A program made the translations under genes and the position numbers. From Muricea muricata (taxonomy: Eukaryota; Cnidaria; Anthozoa; Malacalcyonacea; Plexauridae), in NCBI GenBank assembly GCA_963855995.1, contig OY979720.1, positions 17,318,430-17,382,429 on the forward strand: a DNA stretch of 64,000 bases. The letters are read 5' to 3'. How positions within the stretch are numbered: the stretch's first letter is position 1; each line of letters begins with the position of its first letter. Below are positions 58,680 to 64,000 of the stretch, piece by piece. Under the pieces are notes generated by a model that made no database searches, was not told where the DNA came from, and was given only the letters and a program-made list of their open reading frames with translations.

Positions 58680-59306
58680 TCAATCCCTTTCCCCTCGCTC
58701 GTTCTCGATAATATCGTTGAATTCCTGCTTGAATCTCGCGACCATTTCGTCAAATCTTGCCAATAACTCGCTGCTCATTTTCTCAGGCTGTAATTGCACT
58801 ATTTCGTAAAGAACGTCAATCCAGTTGAAGGAACCACTGCAGTCCGAAGCTCGTCTTCCTGATAAAATCAGTGTAGTTCCAGGAAAATAATATTGTGAAA
58901 TCTATGCATATCATATTACGTGTTTGATCCAATGATCATTATGGCGATCGTATCAGATGCGCAGTACGGGTATCCCCTTACACTTTACCGAGCATAAGCC
59001 TAATACGTATCTGATTGATTGACGGACACATCGATTTCGACCAATGGGAATTTTGCGTTGTGTCCAACGCGTATTTCATTTCTTTGTGTGTTATCTGCAG
59101 TCCCTCGTCTCCTCAACTTCTTTAATTTGCTTTAGAGACTTGCAGTCTGATATTTTGGATATTTTGCTCAAAATATTAATGTCTCAAATCTCAATCGATT
59201 TTTTCCTGTCGAGCATTAACTTACCTAGCAACCTGGCTATATCAGTCGTGGGTTTAGAAATCTTATGATTGAAGTGCGCAGTGGTGATTTCCTGTCCGTC
59301 ACTTAA
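58680..59306 (-). CDS. Two coding-like exons of an unrecognised gene (3' end)
   Basis: Exon 59306-59225 ends in a strong donor (CTAG followed by GTAAGT). Exon 58858-58680 follows an acceptor (TTTTATCAG). The frame joins in phase: ...KPTTDIARLLG then RRASDCSGSFNWIDVLYEIV, continuing as a Glu-rich helical tail (SSELLARFDEMVARFKQEF) to a TGA at 58682-58680. I do not recognise the protein. It may be the last part of a minus-strand gene starting near 59.6 kb, where a 45-codon ORF starts at 59598. It could also be former 5' exons of the BTB-SPRY gene, whose N-terminal coiled coil it would suit, now cut off by the fold-back element. No start codon is fixed. Confidence 0.45.
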
Positions 59307-59609
59307 CTGGTGACATTCACGCGCAGACAATTTGAAATGTATTTAAAATATTTACGCAATAGACCGAGACACGTCAAGTATTGCACAATATTTTAGGTAA
59401 ATAAATAACGCTTCGACCAATAGAAAGTCCGGACTTATATCATTGCTGACTGTGTATTAACTATCTTGCAGTGCTTTCTGCGTGATCGATGGATGAACTT
59501 ATAAGCTCGTAAAGTTGTCCAGAAAGATATGATTGACAACACTTAATGGCATGGAATCCTGGTACGGCGTGGCACAAAGAACTCCAGTTAGTTCCCATTT
59601 CTGTCTCGA

Positions 59610-62600
59610 ATGGCCGACTCTGATTACCCCGTGTCAAGTAAATGCAACGCTACGAAAAGCAGTTGTAATACCGAAGCTGAACTAATGTTTCAAGGTGAGG
59701 TCTGAGAGGAATTACCCCTTTCGTACAGCTTAATGTTTGCATAAAATCTAAAAAACCACACACGTATTAATTTTTAGCATGTTATATAAATTGTTACTTT
59801 TTAATTTCATTAAAGCTGTACTGTTATAAAAGCTGTGCAGCAATTAATGTGCAAATTTCCTGTTCGTATGTGTTGTAATGTTGAAAATTTTAGCAATAAT
59901 TTTGCTGAACGCGTTCATATTTTTAGCTCTCCCGTCTTGTTTACTTACATTCTGCGGGTGCCCCTGTGTGTGCCTATTGTAATTTGGTACGTCTATAAAT
60001 ATTTAATTACCAGCCGTATTGATCAACTATCAATTTGCTTTAATTACTTCAAAAATCCGAAGGGCTCATAAAAGCGACGTACTGACGAGCAAGTCTTCCT
60101 TGACAAGTTTTATTTGCTCGTGTGTACCCAAAATAATTGACAATTTTTCCTTGACAAGAAGCCTGGTTTAAAAGCTAGACGTGCCAGCTTTTCAACAAGG
60201 AAACTTGCTCGTGTGTACTTACAACAAGGAACACTTGACAAGGGAATTGTTTGCTTACGTACTTAACTCATGCAGCCTCGTAAAAGTTGTCAAGAAAAAA
60301 ATATTGTCAAATTTCGCGTACACAGGAACATATAAAGCTTGTCAAGGCAAACTTGTTCGTCGTACAGTCGCGTACGTAAACTTGTCAAGAAACTTGTCAA
60401 GGAAAACTTGCTCGTCTATACGGGGCTTAAGAACCATTGTAACAAATATCAATTTCAGAAACTTAAACAGATATACAAGAGGTGTAAATCGCTAAATGTT
60501 AATTGGCCATCTGTTGTTTGTCCACTCATTGGGACCTCGTGTGAGGTTTCCCCTTCCGCTAAAGAGGCATAGTACAAAACAAGAACTGGACTAGTGGACT
60601 TGTGGACTTGTGGACTTATGGACTCGTGGACTCGTGGACCCGTGGACTCGTGGACTGACTTTTTTCTAAATTTTACTAAAATGAAAAAAAAGCATCGCGG
60701 CACTGAATATGATTTTCTTGTTAATATGTACCATGCCGCATTGCCACGCTTTAGGGACCATTCATTATTTATGGCCGGGGGTGGGCTGGTAATATCTATC
60801 ATAAACCAAGAAGAAACTTCTTGACCCCTCTTATGTAAAAAACAAAAAATCCATAACCCCCCCTCCCTTGATGAAAATACAAATATATATTAAACCAGCT
60901 AGCCTGTTTGCAGCCTGAAATTTTCAAGGTGGGAGGGAAAATTACTTATTTACTTATTAATTAATTACTTATTCATTGTAATTTTCCCTCCCACCTTGAA
61001 ATTTCATGCTGCGAGCAGGCTATAAACTAGCCCGCCATTTCGTATTTACATTTTTAATAAATATTAGCTTTGATGAACATATCACTGAACAAATTATTCA
61101 ATAGCAGGTGATACCCCCCAACCTACTGGCATATTTTATATGACCCCCCTCAAATTGCCTAAAATTTTGGATGCCCCCCCCCTACATTCTTACTAGCCCA
61201 CCCCCGGCCATAAATAATGAATGGTCCCTTACCAGAAAGAATGATTTGATATATTCCTTGAGCTTTGTCTTATAAAATATTTATTCGTTGTATTGGGTTT
61301 CAGGTAACATAGATTTCTGTGTAAGTGAAATAAGGCCCCGTCTACTGGTAAACAGATTTATTTGTATCCGCAAACATTTTGTTGCAAAAACCATACGAAT
61401 ACGCTATAAATGCTTACAGTGCATCAGTAATGCCCTGTAACGAATGATGAACCCGCTATGTCGCTGGCTCTGTCTCGCCGCGTACTGGTGCAACACGCTC
61501 TCTTTTATAGTTTGCCTGTTTGTTTACTAAACCAAATAAAAATTAAATATTCATGATACGGCCTGCGTTAGAACTTTATATAACTTGATTAAGTATTTTT
61601 CAGGGCATGATATAAACGTTGCCCTTTAAACATTAGTGAAAAACCATAAATGCATATAATTTTAGTCAGTTGTATTAAATGAGTTAATCATTTATTGACA
61701 AGCATGTTCGGTAAAAAAGACAGAAACTATTTATATTAAAGCAATTATACTGTATGTTACGTTGAATATACCGTAATATAAAAAAGCAAAGTATAAACAG
61801 TAAATTTAGCGTACTAGGCCTAGTTCTGTTCAAAGGTAAATCATGCATTTAACATTTCGCGCTATTGCGCAATTTTGTACACTTTTGCGCACTATTGCGC
61901 AATTTTGCGCGCTTTTGCGTGATTTCGCGCACTTTTGCGAGATTTCGCGAGCTTTTGCTCGATTTCGCGTCCTTTTGCGCGATTTCGCGCGCTATTGCGC
62001 ATTTTTGCGCAATTAATTTCGACGGGAAATTAGATTTTGTTTCACATCAACTTCTGTCAAATTGCAAGAATGCAATGATGCTAGTTTGAATTTCAATAGG
62101 TTTGGGGTTTTTTTACTCGCCCTGTACTGTGTATTAAGTCACGATCTGTGCTCAGTAACAAGAAGGAACGCAAGTGACAAGAAGGAATGGCAAATTTGGA
62201 ATGATCAGTTGCGAAGCCATACGACCAATAGGCGCCTCAATAAAGTTTTGAATTACACAACACTTTTTAACTTTGTGGCTTGTTATACTTGCAAACGCTT
62301 TATTTTAAAACAGTCTATATCAGTGTATCACAAATGTTTTTTAAATTGGCATATAGGCAATGACACTAGGAATATTGAAGAAATGAAAAGATATAAAGAG
62401 ATAAAAAGTGATTTTGAACTGGAAAATGTCAAATTTGGTATGGGTTTTGCCAGTTACAGAACATGTTTAGAGTTTGAGAATATCACTATCCGATGAGCAG
62501 CGCTATATACCTTTCGTACAACCTGCCCCAGATCCTGACCTACCAGTCCTTAGCCTCTCAAAGTTTCTCTAGTAGAAAACCAAAGAATCGGAAACCCATC

Positions 62601-63644
62601 TCCTGGGTTTTTGGTCTTTAAGCTTTACCTATAACAGTGCCTTAAAAAGCATCTAGGGAATAATCCCCGACATCTCGAGTCTTAGAATTGTCAATATATG
62701 TAGTTGAGTTTATTCGAATGACATCTTCATTCACATTTCATCATAGGAAAAACATTGCCTTGGGTTGGCATTGATATTGGTGGAACTTTAGCGAAAGTCG
62801 CGTATTTTGAATACTACGAAAACGGTGATAACATGAAGCAGCTAGGAAATGGTCACACCGCTGTGCAGGACTTCATCAAATCTGCTTATCAGTACGGCTC
62901 AGATGGAGAACGGGATGCCAGACTCGAAATCCAAGATGTCCAGTTGGGAACAAGAAAAGGAAATTTGCATTTTATCCGCTTTCCTACGTCCAGGATGGAT
63001 GCGTTCTTTGAACTTGCGGAAGAGATGAGAGCGGAAGAATTTTTACAAAAAAAAGTGTATGCTACCGGTGGTGGAGGATATAAATTTGAAAAAGAGTTTA
63101 AAGAGGTAGGCCTATCCCGCACCCCCTCACCCACCTACTTCATCAGTTTTGTGGGAAAACAGAAATCTTGGAAAACGAAGGATCCCATTGGATCATTCGT
63201 CGTGCCAAGCGCCCTTGGCTGCGGTGACGACTATATGATTGTTCTATAGTTTTTTTTAGGGAGTTTAGGGATTTAGAAAGCTTTGGAATCCCTTTGAATT
63301 TTTGGTTGCAGAATCGTTTGTGCTTTCTTTGTATATCAAACAGCGGTAAATGGTTTAAAACTAAGTGTTTGAACTTTTTTTATAATTTTTAAGGTCCTGG
63401 ATCTTCAACTGGTGAAATGTGACGAACTCCATTGTCTCATTCAAGGAATTCATTTCATAGACGCGAACTTTGTCGGCGAATGTTATTACCTAAAATTCTC
63501 CGACGATTCTGCCAAACCGGAAAAGATAACGTACGATTTCCAGTCAGCGTGTCCGTATCCATTTATTGTGGTTAATGTTGGCTCTGGCGTCAGCATCATG
63601 GCTGTGCGTTCTTCGAGCGAATTTGACAGAATCACGGGATCAGC
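59610..63644 (+). CDS. PANK: Pantothenate kinase (exons 1-3, continues past window)
   Basis: Pantothenate kinase phosphorylates vitamin B5, the committed step of coenzyme A synthesis. Exons seen: 59610-59694 (MADSDYPVSSKCN..., a variable N-terminus), 62747-63105 and 63394-63644. The joints are in phase (CAA-G / GA-AAA gives Q-G-K). Conserved blocks: WVGIDIGGTLAKVAYFE (nucleotide binding), GNLHFIRFPTSRMDAFF, ATGGGGYKFEKEF, KCDELHCLIQGI (its Glu matches the catalytic base Glu138 of human PANK3) and VVNVGSGVSIMAV. The donor at 63645 is GTAAGT, so at least half of the catalytic domain lies beyond the right edge. Animal PANK1-3 cannot be distinguished from this part. Intron 1 is 3 kb and full of MITEs. 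Confidence 0.92.
60075..60428. mobile_element. MITE with ACGAGC/GCTCGT ends (copy 2)
   Basis: This is the second copy of the family at 22857-23098, somewhat longer. Shared phrases include TTTTATTTGC(T/C)CGTGTGTAC, TTTAAAAGCTAG and CTTGACAAGGGAATT. The right end reads TCAAGGAAAACTTGCTCGTCTA. The ORFs across it are spurious. Confidence 0.65.
60586..60658. repeat. 10-bp GTGGACTYGT minisatellite
   Basis: About seven units of GGACTTGT or GGACTCGT in tandem (with GGACTTAT and GGACCCGT variants), in the first PANK intron. Confidence 0.8.
60754..61228. mobile_element. 475-bp MITE with about 35-bp TIRs and TTA duplication
   Basis: The left end GGGACCATTCATTATTTATG continues through GCCGGGGGTGGGCT. 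It is matched almost perfectly by the right end at 61189-61228 in reverse complement. TTA flanks both sides (60751-60753 and 61229-61231), which fits a PIF/Harbinger-type insertion. A second fold-back (60898-61024) lies inside it. Confidence 0.8.
60898..61024. repeat. Inner palindrome nested in the TTA-flanked MITE
   Basis: Arms TTTTCAAGGTGGGAGGGAAA and TTTCCCTCCCACCTTGAAA extend to GCAGCC and CTGCGAGCAGGC-type flanks, for about 45 bp per arm. The loop is TTACTTATTAATTAATTAC-like. This may be a younger insertion into the MITE. Confidence 0.7.
61855..62012. repeat. TTTTGCGC / TTTCGCGC 12-bp minisatellite
   Basis: Alternating units such as GCACTTTTGCGC and GATTTCGCGC repeat about 12 times in the PANK first intron. 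The RNF/ARF-rich ORF reading here comes from the repeat and is not a gene. Confidence 0.8.
62062..62496 (+). other. 144-codon ORF in PANK intron 1, unassigned
   Basis: An open frame from ATG to TGA in AT-rich DNA just before PANK exon 2. It has scattered Cys and aromatic residues and no motif I recognise. The right end runs into a MITE end (TTTCGTACAACCTGCCCC, about 62505-62530). It may be a transposon remnant or chance. Confidence 0.2.
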
Positions 63645-64000
63645 GTAAGTAGTATATCAATTGAAGGAACATCGAATCTTTGGGACCCAGGAGAATAGAC
63701 CTTGACAATGTGGCCATGATTTTTGAGTATTTTTCTGAAAAAAGGAATGTTTAACTGGGATAGTCTACTAGTAATTTTGATTATTTTTTAACGATGCGCT
63801 TCTTTAGAGAATGCCTTTCGGCACTTTGGAATTTTAGCAAAAAACAGTGACGTTTTGGGAAAACGACTTCAATAGTGTAAAATTACAAAGTTTGTTTCCA
63901 AGCTCGTTTCGACTATTGATGATAGCTTGGTTCCAGTTTCGGTGCTGCTCCCGCGGGATGTTGTTGGTGATCATCGAAAGTCAATGAAGAATTGATTTTT
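63645..64000 (+). other. PANK intron 3, cut by the window edge
   Basis: Non-coding sequence following the GTAAGT donor. No further PANK exon was found before the end. Confidence 0.6.

Noticed and set aside
61865-62089. Arg/Phe/Ala-rich ORF
   Set aside because: It is the translation of the TTTTGCGC minisatellite.

Overview
The window is nuclear DNA from a non-bilaterian or early-branching animal, most likely a cnidarian. It is AT-rich and uses the standard genetic code. Genes are split by GT-AG introns at animal-type positions, and non-coding DNA is full of MITEs, tRNA-derived SINEs, fold-back palindromes, minisatellites and a hammerhead-like motif. The cnidarian call is an inference from style and protein divergence. 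No rRNA, canonical tRNA or CRISPR was seen.

Layout. 1-4.8 kb: a head-to-head inverted satellite (138-1885), then gene-poor DNA. 4.8-27.1 kb: complete WDR11 (+, 28 exons). An antisense intronless class A GPCR (19060-20064) lies in its intron 21, and many transposon remnants lie in other introns. 29.1-33.6 kb: mitoferrin (SLC25A28/37, +, 4 exons). 34.0 kb: hammerhead-like motif. 35.9-40.8 kb: complete SUFU (-, 10 exons). 41.2-45.9 kb: BOD1/BOD1L1-like gene (+, 4 exons), head-to-head with SUFU across about 0.4 kb. 47.2-50.2 kb: complete RAB28 (-, 8 exons). 50.9-55.2 kb: MOGS / glucosidase I (+, 4 exons), divergent from RAB28. 57.2-58.1 kb: single-exon BTB(T1)-SPRY gene (-). 58.7-59.3 kb: two coding-like exons of an unrecognised gene (-). 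59.6 kb to beyond the window: pantothenate kinase (+), with its 3' part missing.

Exon models were built by eye from frame continuity, splice dinucleotides and alignment to remembered family sequence. Summed exon lengths are divisible by three for WDR11 (1249 aa), mitoferrin (344 aa), SUFU (454 aa), BOD1L-like (959 aa), RAB28 (225 aa) and MOGS (808 aa). These agree with human lengths, except BOD1L1, which is much longer in human. Many short exons were found outside long ORFs.

The genes are mostly housekeeping and share no single pathway. WDR11 and SUFU are both linked to Hedgehog/GLI signalling in vertebrates. Several neighbours match ancient linkage: WDR11, SLC25A28, SUFU and PANK1 are all on human 10q, and BOD1L1 and RAB28 are neighbours on human 4p15.

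The most unusual non-coding feature is a set of long fold-back palindromes. Two of them carry the same short inverted-repeat core, but at each locus the core sits inside a different, larger inverted repeat.
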